From: Eutrigla gurnardus
Lineage: Eukaryota > Chordata > Actinopteri > Perciformes > Triglidae
Direction: 5' to 3'
Length of the DNA: 64,000 nt
Assembly (NCBI GenBank): GCA_963514095.1
Contig: OY741267.1
Coordinates: 2,578,413 to 2,642,412 of the forward strand
Shown here in pieces: positions 1-11,995 of the stretch. Made by a program: the position numbers and the translations under genes. The notes under the pieces were generated by a model, which saw nothing but the letters and a program-made list of their open reading frames with translations, did not search any database and was not told the origin of the DNA. Every line of letters begins with the position of its first letter. Position 1 is the first letter of the stretch.

Positions 1-55
1 TCTGAAAAGGTGAACATCCAGAGGTGGGTGACTATCCAGGTCACCTCTCCCCCAG

Positions 56-311
56 TACGTTTCTGCAGTGGCTCACAGGACAGGGCCACATTCCTGTCTT
101 ACCAGAAGAGAAGATAAACTTCAGTGTCTTTGTGCAGTTCAATCACACCTGTCACATCCAGTATGGTGTACATACAGTTTGCTACCCAACAGTCGCCGCA
201 TGTAGTAATACAATCCGCCTGCCTGTTAAGCATATGCAAAATTATACTCAAGTGAGTAAACAAGTGATGACAGAGGCCTTCCATCTAGGGCAGGCATTTC
301 ATCAGGTTTAG
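56..311 (+). CDS. C-terminal exon of a HECT-like / G2E3-like protein (5' part outside window)
   Basis: Open reading frame entering from the left edge and ending at TAG 309-311. A pyrimidine-rich acceptor (ctcccccag, ending at 55) suggests that this is a terminal exon starting at 56. The peptide contains FLQWLTGQ, a hydrophobic FSVFVQF strand, VCYPTVAACSNTI and a final AFHLGQAFHQV. From memory of the family, this order matches the C-terminal tail of the very abundant fish proteins annotated as G2/M-phase-specific E3 ubiquitin-ligase-like, which have a degenerate HECT domain. In those proteins the S/AC-TNTI segment lies where the HECT catalytic cysteine region would be. The exon points towards the integrase-core gene on the other strand. 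No enzymatic activity can be claimed from this fragment. Confidence 0.6.
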
Positions 312-1112
312 GTGAAATGTTGCGGTTTCAAATATGCAGTGCTAAATAGACTACTGAATGTTTTTCTTTCACGGTTCAAGTACAATGCATATACATTCAG
401 GCTCAAGTAGTAATACATTGGGTTAAGATATTTGTTCAGTCTTTCACTGAAGTCAGTTCACCCAATTCTCTGTTCATGGGGGTATTTAATGACCCAGGAC
501 TATAGCTAGTTTTTGATTAGCAGTCAATATGAACAATATACACTGCCATTCCATAACGTTAACAAATTAATTTTTTTAGTCCTGTCCCTTGAGATACCCA
601 TCCGGTTACATTGAGTTATTTGATTAACTTTCTCTTTATCCTTTGGAATGTAACCAAAAATATAACAAATGTGCGTGGCTAATTGATTGATTTTATTTGA
701 CATATTTTATAAAGTATACATCATTGTTAGCCATTACATTGAATGTTACGCTTCAAACAGCATTTCCATATGGGCATCGCACCATTAAAATGTTTTTGTC
801 AGAGAAGATGTCCTTCACTGTGTTCTTTCCCTCCTCCCTGTGGCTGTGTCAGCTTGACAGAATGAATGTGAGGGTGTCCAATAAAAAAGTATGGAAGCAA
901 AATACAAAGTGCCTACAGCATCAGGAAAGGTGAATATAATTGAGTGTAAAAATTTAGTGCCATTTTGTTATTATTTATTTAGTTTCAATTAGTTTTTTGT
1001 GAATGGAAGGTGGACTATAAGGTGCCAGGATACATGGGGTCCTAGACTGGACTTGTGCAATCATGAATCATCATGAATTTATTTAGTCCTCTGACTGGCA
1101 CAGACACGACTT
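312..1112. other. Interval between two convergent gene ends
   Basis: AT-rich sequence between the stop of the HECT-like exon and the stop of the integrase-core gene. AATAAA near 880 on the plus strand could serve the HECT-like gene. TTTATT near 1078 reads as AATAAA on the minus strand and could serve the integrase-core gene. I see no other gene here. Confidence 0.5.
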
Positions 1113-2091
1113 TCAATGATGGTGAAGTAGGTACACAGCATGTGAGAGTGTGGTCAAATAAATGTCTCTTCCAAAACTATATGAATGAGAAAGGGGATCA
1201 ATGGCAAGGCATAGAGTTTCAATGTCCTCGGTCGTCAATGGACATTCCATCTCTGGCACGGTAACACCTGGGGTGGCAGAGTTACCATCAGATAGCCCTG
1301 AGCTCTCCCAATCAATATCCTCAATTTGGATTCCCTAAAACCAAGAGAAGATAGTATTATAAGTATGTAGATTGAGAAAATCATATTTAGAGGCAGGACA
1401 ACAATATCATTGGCATTATTACTCAACTGCCACATTTTCCTCAGACATCTCTGGCTCTCTGATGGGGTGCTGCAGCATCCCAAGCTCCCACAGCTGGTTT
1501 GGGGAAAGGTAGTCCTCTGTCCTGATAGGATGATCATTCCATCCAGCAGAAAACTTGCCCAAATCAGCCTTGAGTCTTGGGAGGAAGGTGTACTGAGCAC
1601 AGAAGAGATGAAGATTATCCGAGATGTCGAGGAATCCATCTTCCTCCAGGCTGTGTAATACGTCATAGTAAACGTGTGTAACTCCTGTCCACACGTCCCT
1701 CCATAGACGTTCGATTCTACAATTCATACATACAAAAGTTCCCCATGGGTCAATCAAACTATGTAAAAGAATAGCCAAACAGCAATTCAACTGGAGTAAA
1801 TGTCACACTGAAGGGCACACCAACAATAACAAGACATGTCATGTACCTACTTGGATCTTGAGGTAATTTGATAATAATCATTATTGCAACAGGAATACTT
1901 CACCTCTGGTTGTGCACGCTTTTTCCACTTATAAAGCTTCCACGTCCTGTGCCTCTCACAGTCAACATCATCTGGGCAATGCTGACATTTTCAACACCCT
2001 GGTCACCTCTTACCCTGTAACACATCAGATTTTGAAATTAGTATCCATACAACTGAATCCACAAAAAACCCTACTAAAAATACTGAATCAT

Positions 2092-2266
2092 GGGGCGCTG
2101 TTTAGCTCAGTTGGTAGAGCAGGCGTCCCATGTACAAAGGCTTTGTCCTCGCTGCAGCGGCCCCGGGCTCAAGTCCCGGCCTAGGGCTCTTTGCTGCGTG
2201 TCACTCCCCCTCTCTCTTTCTGTCATCCTGTTTCCTGTCTATCAATAAAGCCATATAAAGGCCAAA
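2092..2266 (+). repeat. tRNA-derived SINE in an intron of the integrase-core gene
   Basis: The head has a Pol III A box (tagctcagttggtagagc) and a B box-like ggctcaagtcc. It is followed by a ctctctttctgtc-rich body and a tail ending ataaaggccaaaaaaa. Imperfect direct repeats (aaaaatactgaat before, aaaaatactggat after) look like its target-site duplication. There is no acceptor-stem pairing, so it is not a functional tRNA gene. Confidence 0.75.
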
Positions 2267-3347
2267 AAAATACTGGATAATTTCCTCACACAGGTTCATG
2301 AAAACTAAATGCAGCATTGAATAAATCCTGATAATTTCATGTTTAATAAACGGCTGACAAATCATTTGTATTGCTTAAAGGATACTACGAGAAACATAAT
2401 TCAAAATAAATAAAAAACTTGTAAGGCCATCCAAATCTCCTCACTCCATCCAGAAAAAACTGAAGTGCAGTACTCGCTGTGTTGTTGGATCCAGCATTGA
2501 GGTACATGATCTAGAGGGTGGAAAACGGACATGAATTGTACTAATAATAGTTATGGGATGATTGTCATAAGATGGACACCCTACCAAAAAATTATGAATT
2601 ATACCAGCAATATTTTCATGAGTATGTACTTTGTTACATTAGGAAACTTACCTTCCTAGAGTAGCCATCAATGCCACCGAATATCACCATGTTATATCTG
2701 GTGAAAAAAAGGACATGGTTTAATTAAAAAGAAAGAAGCAAAGGATAATTACCCACAAATAAAAATTATTTCCAACGATAACTATTTTAAGTCATGCTAT
2801 ATTCAAACACACCTGATGAGTTTATGATTGGTGTCTATGTGCTGCAGGAAATGTGGGCCTTGAACACAGTATTTTCGCCGAACAACACAGCCCATACTTG
2901 TCATTCTTGATAAGATGCCCTCTGTATCAACTCTATGCATAGAGGCCTTGAGTCTGGTCCATTGTACATGGTGGCCCTCTGCATCCTCCTGTAGATGGTT
3001 CTTCTTGAGACTCCAAGAATGTCTGCTACACATGTGGCAGGTAGACCTAGATGAAGAAGACTTTGGAGGTGGTCCTCTGTGACCTGGAGTCTAAAACGTC
3101 CACGGGGACCCATGCTCCTCACCACAGATATGGAGGGGGGAGGTTTATTCCGCAGGTCTAACAAACTGCTCAGTTGTTCGAGGGCTTCACAGACATCATT
3201 AGGCAGAGCTACATTCTCCATTGCATTTATGAAGGTCCTCTCTTGGGTCACTATGTATTCCAAATAATCAAGATCAGGAGGGTTGTTGTTGAGGGCACAC
3301 TGCAGTCTTTCCCTCAGTCTGGCTAAGCACTCCTGAATGACAATGTT

Positions 3348-4490
3348 CTGCAAAAGCAATGTAATGAATTGTTAACATACACCATCAAGTAATGCAACCC
3401 ATTTCATCAGCTGGTGCTATTCTTTTCTGATACCACTGTGAATCACTGACATACTATGTATTAGATGACATTATGTCATACATTAATAGTAGGGTTACTA
3501 TTAATATAATTTATTGTGGTACTAATAATATTCCAAATAGGAGATGTGAGCTACAGAGAGGTAGCTGGTAACATAATAATCTAGAAGTAGTAAAGGTTGA
3601 AAGTAGTAGGAGCTTTTCATTGCAAACAAATTAAAGTGCTTTACTATACACAGATTCAATTATCACTGTGATTGTAAGCTATGGAGTTTATGTCAAGTTG
3701 ATATCAAGTGTGGTGGAGGCTATGGATGAGGAACCACCAAAATTATGGAATAGTAGCAAATCAGTTGTATTTGTTATGTGACCACAAGCCAGCTAGTTAT
3801 ATATAAATGTTACACTATTTTGCCGGATATGGTTTCCTATACCATGGTAACAGTGACAACTCCTTTGTAACTGGTTGGATCGTGCCCATAATCACTATAA
3901 CGTTAAGTTACACCTTGCTAAACTTTGTGCAGATCACAGCACAAGTTGGCCAAAAATGAATCTCCAGAAGAACACTGGGTTGTTTTATCTGGCCTCTCCC
4001 TGACTTAGAGCACCAGAATGGCGCTTGCACATGGCTTCTTCGATTTCACGGTTTGGATCATGTGAATGGACCAACTCTCTCTAACGTTATCAGTAAATCC
4101 GATCAGCATTGACATAACTGGAATCCCACCATGGACTCTGTTGTTATTTATATTCCGACATTTTATGGCTGACAAGCTAGCCTTTCTTTTTTTTTTTTTT
4201 ATCAAACATACAGTAATTTTGGCTTGTCGCAAACGTTTGATTTTAATTCAAAAATAACTGGACAGTTGGCATAAGCATAAGTTAACAGCCTAATGGTCAT
4301 CCCTTCTGCTACTTGTCATGCACAGCAACACTCAGCTGAAGCAATGCTAACATGCTAGTAGTCTAATGTAATTGTAAACATTATGATTTGTTTATGCTCG
4401 CTGACGAAACGAAACGATTCTACAAAATAGCTATAACATTAACAACAGTTAAACAAAAGCTCGTTAAAATATATGGTAAACTGCCATTAC
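3348..4490. other. First intron of the integrase-core gene
   Basis: Runs between the short first coding exon and exon 2. AT-rich, with a run of T near 4187-4200. No element or exon is recognised in it. Confidence 0.4.
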
Positions 4491-4514
4491 CGTATTTGTC
4501 CCAGCCTCATCCAT

Positions 4515-5667
4515 GGTCAAGCCTGTCTGTCAAGCACTTCTTCCTCCGTCTCATGGCGGGTTGCAACCAGCCAGCATTAAGGTAAATTACCACTATGTCA
4601 CGTGCTCAAAAACGTAGGTGCTGATTGGCTGAAGAGGAGTCCTGTGTATCTGCGCTCGATTGCTCTTCCTCAACTACCCGGATGTCTGTCACAGTAAATT
4701 GAATCTGAATTTTGAGAACTGAATCTGAATTTTGAGAACTGAATTTGAATTGTGAGAACTGAATGTGAAAATATATAGAATCGAATTTTCAGTGAGGATC
4801 AAATATAGTTTCAGAGAAACTGAATTAAATTTCATAATCTTACATTCAGTTTCAAGTTTATTGGAATTCAGTTCCAAACTAATAAATTCAATTTCAAATT
4901 ATAGTATTCAGATTCAGTTTTTCCAATGCAATGATTCAAATTAAACAATACAAATTCAAATTATGTGATTCAAATTCAGTTTCTAGTGGCACATATTTCA
5001 GCCCATAGTGGAGAGTCTGCAGGGAGGCATACGCTGAAATGGTGTCCGCTTTCTTGCCTGCAGACTGGCAGTTCCATAGCCCCCCTAGTACTTCAAGTTC
5101 CTAACCGGTGGAGAATGGTGGGTAGCAGAGATTGGATGGGTTACAGCCTCGAGCGATGGTTCTCTGGTGAAATCTTCTTTGGTTTGTTGTCCTGGCTAGG
5201 AAAGGACACATGGCAGCGATGGGTGCTGGTCAATGAGTTGTTTGGACTTTCTCGATGGCCTTGTTCGACGACTGTCCTGACGCTGCAGCTGACGCTCTTA
5301 AGTGCTAGGTTGACTCATGCAGGTTTAGCCGCTCCCTCTAATCAAGTCTATTCACTGCAGCTCAGATGGTCGAAACTAGGTCAGTATCAACAGCTTCACA
5401 AGAATTTACACAAAAAGGTATCAAGACAATACTAAATATTACAACTAGCTCTACTCATAGAATGTCTAAACCCGGTATCTACAATTCATTTCTGACTTAC
5501 TAACAAGATAAAATGCAGCTTCCTTACTTTCTTGAGACAAAAATGTTACTAAATTATACCAAACAAAATTAGAATAAAGTGATACTGCCTGTACCCCAAA
5601 TCAACCACTAGAGGGCAAGCAAAATTCTCTTTACACACTCACTTTTGCTATTGACCCTTGACTCACC
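4515..5667. other. AT-rich degenerate repeat and gene-free DNA
   Basis: From about 4698 to 4985 the words gaatttgaat, aaattcaaa and gagaactgaatctg recur, including a 21-bp unit repeated at 4704-4740. This looks like a decayed dispersed repeat. A CTCF-like 13/14 match (ccactagagggcaa) lies at 5605-5618. No gene is recognised. Confidence 0.4.
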
Positions 5668-6211
5668 CCCAATTTCCACTGCAAGCGTCTCCGCTGCGTT
5701 GCGTCTCCGCCACGCCAGCGGAGCAGATACGTTTCACTTTAGTCTATGGGTGTCCGCTGCGTCTCGGCTCCTGCAGTCCGCTGCTCTCCGCAACAAATAC
5801 GGACTTCTATTTCTGGCGGATGCCGGACTACGGCGCAGCAATTCAGCACAGAGCAAATATAGCGAAACAGGAAGTTCGGTACATACTCAACAATAAAACA
5901 TCCGGTTACTTCAAATTAAAACACTTGTGTTAATAAAACCTCTTGACGACGGATCATATTTCAGTTAACTACATCACAAAAACGTCAGAATGGGCGGGGC
6001 CAGGTACGGAGTCAACAGGTCAGAGGTTTTCAGAGTTCTTTAACTGCAGTCTCACGCGATTACGTATTATCGCGAGGTCTCGCGACGTCACAGTCGTTCT
6101 GCCGGACTGCGCCGTGGCGGACTCAAACGCATCCTGTGGGGATTGGCGGACGGCGGACCGAAGCCGGATCGGAGACGCACCGCAGCGGAGACGCATGCAG
6201 TGGAAATTGGG
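5668..6211. mobile_element. GC-rich non-autonomous DNA transposon with terminal inverted repeats
   Basis: The left end cccaatttccactgca (then agcgtctccgctgcg) is mirrored at the right end as cgcagcggagacgc, then atgcagtggaaattggg. This gives roughly 30-bp TIRs with one mismatch around a 544-bp body. The interior is CpG-rich, with a GC box (gggcggggcc, near 5992) and a cgacgtcac CRE-like site (near 6083). No transposase frame is present. I could not read a clean target-site duplication, so the superfamily is open. Confidence 0.7.
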
Positions 6212-7622
6212 CGTCACTAAGTTACGAACATACTCAGATAAATCTCATCCTTCATCAGTATCTCTTTTGTTTAGACCATCAAGAAAAATACTTAAACTAA
6301 ACTTAGATATCTACTGTAGGTCTTCCCAAGAGTCTTAAAAATAGAAACTTCACAGACATCAAAAAACATTAGGTAGAGCCTTTTTAAATTAAATAATACA
6401 AATTCTTGCAATGTGGGAGCCATTTATCTTCAGTCTAGATAGATTAGTATTGTTTATGTAAGTAATATATTACAACACTATAATACAATATTAAAATGGT
6501 AGCATTAGAACATAAACTTGTGCATCTTTTTATAGAATTTGACATTCATTACTTTATTGATTTAAGTGAGGGATAATGTAATGTAGAGCAAGGTGGTCAT
6601 TATGGCCCCAATGGAGTGATGCAGGAGCCTGACGCGAAAACGGGAGCTTAATGCACAAAAAAAAGAGAGAAGTGAATAAATATATTTATCTACATTTTGT
6701 CGGCTGGGTCGTTTCTTTGCACAGTAGTCAGATCAGCTGATGTTGCTCAGCAACCGGGTTGCTGAGGTAATAAGTGACCAGACTACTTGCGGAGTGATAT
6801 GAAAGACGTGAATCAGAGGCACAAACTAGATTTTCCTTGACAGCGGCCTGTTATACAGAAATATCAGACCTCCGAATGTTGAAGGCCCATTAAAACATTT
6901 TGAAGAGCCGTGTAATAATATGTTTCATATGTTATAAAGTTACAATTATTTTACCTAGACTAGTATGACTAGTTTAGTAGCATGTGGCAGCAAAAGTGAT
7001 ATATAGTAACGTTAATGTTTATAGGCTAATTTCAATTAAGTTCCCTCGTGAAAACACACTTTCGCTGCTTTCCTCGCCTCGGACCACAACAGCCAAACAC
7101 GGCAGCCACATGCAGCCTCTGATGCAGGCAGTGTCTGATTGACAGGTGAAGGGGGCATGGCAAACCCACATGGCCAAATTTAACTGGCCAGCCACTATAG
7201 TTAAATTCTCTAAACTAAGGCTATCGTAGAAATGCTCAGCTATTTGGCAACTGCTTTTTTTCTCTTCTTTTTTTAAACCGGACATATCGGTACTCCCGAT
7301 GGCCCTGGTTCTGCCCTCTGAGCTGTCAACAGAGCAAAGAGAGCCTTTCATCCGAATTTTATTACGCCTGCAAAAATAGATCCTTACAAGAACTGAATTT
7401 TAAACTGAAATACTACTACTAAAACTGGTTTAATAAGCCCTTTTTAAAGCAGCAATTTTGACATGTCATTGCAGGGTAAACACAGTTGTAATTTATCAAA
7501 TTAATTATTGCCCAGCTCTATTTAGGCCTTGTATTGTGCATGCTGACTCACTGGACTGGCTGTGACCATAATTCACTCTTTAATTGTATCTGTGTTTTGT
7601 TCTGCTATGACATGTCAAAATG
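6212..7622. other. No recognisable feature
   Basis: Unique-looking AT-rich sequence. A 110-codon minus-strand ORF (7019-7351) has no recognisable motif and no splice or polyadenylation context that I can support. Confidence 0.3.
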
Positions 7623-7664
7623 GCTGTGTGTGTGCGTGTGTGTGTGTGTGTGTGTATGTGTGCG
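7623..7664. repeat. GT microsatellite
   Basis: An almost uninterrupted tgtg tract with tgcg and tatg interruptions. Confidence 0.9.
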
Positions 7665-8097
7665 CTTTGTATCAGTGGATGAAGATGGGTATATGATATT
7701 CAAATGTGTGTTTCCTGTTTCATCTATTCTCTTGACAATGACACGTAGTCCAAGGAGGATGATGAAGTTGCAGCACAGGGTGATGTTCCACACCGACCCA
7801 GATGGAGAACACCCCACACATCAAGCTCCAATGCTTACCCAGAATGGCAGGGCCTTCTTTCCAAATCTGAGCTGAAGAGAGCAGGGTGTGGATGTCTGTG
7901 TGTGTGTGATACCAGATGTCATTTAGCCAATAGTGACCTGAATGTGGGCGGGGAGCACAAGGTTACTGTAGGATGAACTCATGTGAACCGGTCAACAACT
8001 GTCTGGATAGAGAGTCAGTCAGCCAGTTCAATTATTATTATTATTATTTTTTTTAAAGAACAAATTTGTTTTTAGTGGTTTTATAGGTCTTTTTTGA

Positions 8098-8150
8098 TGA
8101 GCGGCTGTGGCTCAGTGGGTAGAGGATGGGTAAAATGCAGAGGTCAAATT
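8098..8150 (+). repeat. tRNA-like SINE head fragment
   Basis: gagcggctgtggctcagtgg followed by gtagagg resembles the A-box half of fish tRNA-derived SINEs. It then passes directly into gtaaaatgcagaggtcaaat, a SINE tail word, with no B box. It looks internally deleted. Confidence 0.45.
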
Positions 8151-8407
8151 TCATGCATGTACTTGTATATGACCATTGTATTTCAGTTCAAGAGTTGTTT
8201 TTTGTGCATTTTGGCTGTCATATATCACCTGTCTTACTGTACCCCGTCATTCAAATGAAAGGCAGAAGATGATGGAGTCAAACAGAAATTTAACTGATTT
8301 CAGTGGTCATTTGACAGTAAATAGTGATTGTTGTTACACAAGCCAACACAGTGTCAACATCAAATGATGTCACAGCTCATCAGGAAGAGAGAGGATGCAG
8401 CTCTGGA

Positions 8408-8955
8408 GATGAATGTCTGGCTAGGTGGCTAAGTAGCTAGGTATATCTAGGTAGCTAGTTACCTAGGTAGCTGGTTACCTAGGCATATAGTTATCTATGT
8501 AGAGGTAGCTAGTTACCTATGTAGCTAGTTAACTATGCATATAGTTATCTATGTAGAGGTAGCTAGTTAACTATGCATATAGTTATCTATGTAGAGGTAG
8601 CTAGTTACCTATGTAGCTAGTTAACTATGCATATAGTTATCTATGTAGAGGTAGCTAGTTACCTATGTAGCTAGTTAACTATGCATATAGTTATCTAGGT
8701 AGAGGTAGCTAGTTACCTATGTAGCTAGTTAACTATGCATATAGTTATCTATGTAGAGGTAGCTAGTTACCTATGTAGCTAGTTAACTATGCATATAGTT
8801 ATCTAGGTAGCTAGTTACCTAGGCATATATTTATCTATGTAGCTAGATATCTAGGTAGCTAGTTACCTATGTAGCTAGTTAACTATGCATATAGTTATCT
8901 AGGTAGCTAGTTACCTAGGTAGCTAGTTTGGTAGCTAGGTATACCTAGGTTGCCA
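8408..8955. repeat. Minisatellite of 54-bp units built from gtagctag words
   Basis: The repeat period, read between successive atgcatatagttatctatg words, is 54 bp in the central part, with degenerate shorter versions on both flanks. The whole tract is a mosaic of (g)tagctagttacctat, so the 54-bp unit seems to have grown from a shorter tagctag-like motif. Confidence 0.85.
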
Positions 8956-10032
8956 GCGTAGCATTAAAGAATGACAAAATTAGCTAACATAGCTAACTAT
9001 CAGCTGTCCACTAGATGGCTAATTCCACTTGTTACAATGAGCCAGCCAAAGTTGTCATCTGACAATATCAATGTCGTTTCCTCTGGTGTGATAATATACA
9101 ATTTGACTCATTTAGTCAGTATCTCTATGCTTCATAACGTTCAACTCAGTGAGTCCACAACTCGCCGTAAGTCAGTTTACTTTATACAGAAGTGGCCCAG
9201 TCGCCATGGCAACAGTAACCATAAATATCCCAGTTGCTGTGACCATCCGTCTTTGTTCATTTGAATAGGAATGTCCATTCTACTATTTTTATTTCTATGA
9301 CATAAACACTACTACAGCAAGTGTGGTCGGGTCCAATTCATTTAATTGATACAATTTTTTTTTGCATGTTGTGTTCAATTGCCATGATAGCTGGCTACGC
9401 TAAACTGACAATTTAAGTCTATGAACAGGAATCAGTAGATTTCAATTATGTGACTATTTCGTGATCTGCCGTGAGACTTTTGGCTAAACGAAAGTCTCCT
9501 CTCCTCTTACAATTAGTCTTCTGACCAGTTGTTACCGTATGTTAGTGGCTCTTTGAGGCTCTATTTAGGCACAGCGGTGCTTTGAACAGTTGACTTCAGC
9601 ATGCAGACATGCTCATAGTGATTATCTTAGGTTATACAACCAGACATTGATATCAAACTTGGCATGTGGAAACGGTTCCTCCAGCTCTGTGTTGGCAGGT
9701 ATCAGTTGGCTGGTATGGCCTTAAACTGGAATCAACTGTTGGAGGTGTGAGATATGACGTCCAGCAGAGGGACAGCGACAGACAGAAGAAGACAGATAAA
9801 AAAGGTCAAGAGAGCAAAGAAACTCAATGATCATCACTAAGCTGCAATAAACAAACACTTTACCTTTAATCGACTGTTCAGTCCGCACAGCCTTGAAACT
9901 CCTGATAAGCTGAAGTAACCCTTGTAATGCAGTGAATCCACTGGGTTATTTTATTTGTCCCTCCTGTTGTTTTTAAATGTGCGTTACGTTTAATTTGACC
10001 TGACAATGCATTACAATTTCATATCCACCACT
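8956..10032. other. No recognisable gene
   Basis: AT-rich sequence without a convincing ORF, splice structure or TIR element. Confidence 0.3.
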
Positions 10033-10449
10033 TAGGCCTGTTTGATTAATCAATTTTAAATCGTAATCGCGATTATGTAGTAGGTTTTTTTTGTTTGTTT
10101 AATGGACACATTTTTTGTTGTTGTTTTGTTTACAAGACTAGACGTCTTGTGAACAAAACAACAACAAAAAATGTAACATGAAGATAACATGGAGCAAAGC
10201 CAGATGCCAAAAGTTCATTAATTGTTCTTTATATTAATCCCTTGAGGGTTTTTTTGTTTAATAAGAGCAAGGTTTGCACTCAAATCCCAATGGGGAAATT
10301 ATTTGCAACATGTTCAATAAAAAACAGCATATTTGAAATAATTTCTTTGCCTTTTGTCATTTCACAAAATAGTCGTAATCGTAATCGAAAATCAAATTTT
10401 GAGAGTAGAAAATCAGGATTTTATTTTTGGGCAAAATCGAACAGCCCTA
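10033..10449. mobile_element. hAT-type MITE with perfect 8-bp target-site duplication
   Basis: Begins taggcctgtttgat and ends atcgaacagcccta (imperfect TIRs of TAGG...CCTA type). It is flanked on both sides by ccaccact (10025-10032 and 10450-10457), an 8-bp duplication typical of hAT transposition. The interior holds a near-perfect palindrome (about 10108-10170) whose arms are built from acattttttgttgttgtttt. No coding capacity. Confidence 0.85.
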
Positions 10450-10913
10450 CCACCACTTCATTGACAAACTAAACTGCACACTAAAACCTTGCAAAGGCTT
10501 ATTGGATTGGTTGATTGCAGCACTTGGTCGGCAAGAAAGGAGTGGTCGCACTGGTTTCTGGGATTGGTCGATTTTATGGTCCAAGTCGCTGTGACAGGGT
10601 TGACAAGAGAATGGGCCTAACTGAGACTCCTGCTAGACTCCTTATGGCATATAATACATTCACAATTAACAGTCTACCAACAGAAAATGACACAAATGTC
10701 ATGACTTGTGTATCAAATAGCATTTTTCCATCACTTACTTTTCATTCAGTTTTTCATGAGCAGAATCTTCTGAAATATCCCTATGGCTTATGGGATCGGT
10801 TGATGACTCAAACCGTGAACATGTAGCACTCTGAGATGAACTGAATGAAAAGTGCGCTACCATCAAAATGTATTACCGTATTATTATTATTTATTATGAT
10901 TGATCATCCTAAG

Positions 10914-11285
10914 GGCTGCACAGTGGGTAGCACTCTCGCCTCACAGCAAGAGGGTCCTGGGTTCGATTCCCGGGTCGGCCCGGGGTCCTTCTGTGTGGAG
11001 TTTGCATGTTCTCCCCGTGTAAGCGTGGGTTCTCTCCGGGTTCTCTGGCTTCCTCCCACAGTCCAAAGACATGCAGGATGGAGATAGGTTAATTGATGAC
11101 TCTAAATTGCCCGTAGGTGTGAATGTGAGTGTGAATGGTTGTCTGTCTCTACATGTCGGCCCTGCGATAGACTGGCGTCCTGTCCAGGGTGTACCCTGCC
11201 TTTGCCCACTGACAGCTGGGATCGGCTCCAGCCCCCCCCCCGTGACCCTAAATACAGGATAAACGGAAGAAAATGGATGGATGGA
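10914..11285 (+). mobile_element. SINE with tRNA-like head and L2/Maui-like tail, 13-bp TSD
   Basis: The tRNA-like head has a B box (ggttcgattcc). The body carries the fish-repeat words gtggagtttgcatgttctcc and ctgtccagggtgtaccctgc, and the end is a ggatggatgg tail. Both sides carry tgatcatcctaag (10901-10913 and 11286-11298), so insertion was by target-primed reverse transcription. The 3' half resembles the 3' end of L2/Maui-type LINEs. That relation is from memory. Confidence 0.85.
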
Positions 11286-11507
11286 TGATCATCCTAAGAG
11301 ACTCGCCCTGCCTACTCATCAAATCTGCCACTCATGTTACGGACTGGCTCTTGGCCACAACAAACATGGAGACACACAAGAGGTCAAGGTAAAAATGAAC
11401 ACTAATTTATTTGCATTTTTTTGGTTCAGTAGTGTAAGTGGGTGATGTGAAATAAAGACAAAGAGCCAAGCATCATCAAAGGAAATTATGACTGTAGAAG
11501 AGACCCT

Positions 11508-11995
11508 CTCACGATCCACCGAGCTTCTTTTTTTTATTTTTTTATCCGCGCACCAGGAGAGCTGATTGGTCAGTAGGCGGTGTTTTTCTCCATGTTGATC
11601 TCTTATCAGGAACATAACCTGCTCCGGAGCAGGTTAGCTCCACATGAAGTTACCATGGTGATCTACCCCGGTAAGAAGTGAACCAGCGTCGTAGGACGGA
11701 AAACCCAGAGTTAACGCTTAAGTTACCTCGCTAAGCCCAAATCCTGCTTCGTAGTACAGGCCCCAGAGGACTACTCAGTTGAACTCAACATACCAGGTAT
11801 CTTCCAGTTATCCAGCTTATGTAACCCTAACAAAGGCAACCAGAGATAAGCGGTCACATGTCGCTGGTTATCAACTCGGTAAGTCAACCCAGGGTTTCCC
11901 TTTCCAGCTATGAGCGCGTGCACATGAAAGAGGCGGTTTGCAGCATTTGACCAATTGCAAACATGGATCAGTCTACGGGCAGTGGAGCGGCATAT
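11508..11995. mobile_element. Two abutting PIF/Harbinger-like non-autonomous fragments
   Basis: The segment 11508-11765 ends in aatcctgcttcgtagtacag followed by gcccc, the inverted form of the ggcctgtactacgaagc terminus that I recall from fish Harbinger elements. The segment 11766-11995 is similar to 50491-50650. The first part is similar to 51247-51480. In the second locus the order of the two parts is reversed, so here the right half of one copy appears to meet the left half of another. Confidence 0.5.

Larger units (their letters stand above)
1113..4514 (-). pseudogene. Multi-exon integrase-core (DDE) gene of transposon origin, broken by an internal deletion and frameshift
   Basis: Seven exons fit by splice phase: 4491-4514 (MDEAGTNT, good Kozak), 2813-3347, 2652-2697, 2419-2510, 1904-2014, 1428-1716 and 1113-1334 (stop TGA 1113-1115). 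Exon 2 carries a helix-turn-helix-like stretch (LGVSRRTIYRRMQ) and later MHRVDTEG...HIDTNHKLIR. Exon 3 has GGIDGYSRK (first Asp). Exon 5 has VRGDQGVENV (second Asp) and GRGSFISGKSVHNQR. Exon 6 opens with IERLWRDV (Glu). These motifs match the vertebrate integrase-core family (as I recall, PF24764). In exon 2 about 35 codons expected between RRMQ and GHHVQW are missing and the frame changes near 2985-3005, so no full-length protein can be made. The donors of exon 4 (AA|gttttt) and exon 6 (GCA|gttgag) are weak. The rest of the coding frame is intact, which suggests recent decay. Confidence 0.7.

Noticed and set aside
2092..2266. Possible functional tRNA genes here and at 10914, 27627, 50829 and 51585
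   Set aside because: A and B boxes are present but there is no acceptor-stem pairing or cloverleaf. Tails and TSDs mark them as SINEs.
7019..7351. 110-codon minus-strand ORF
   Set aside because: No recognisable motif, no splice or polyadenylation support, and a length near chance for this window.
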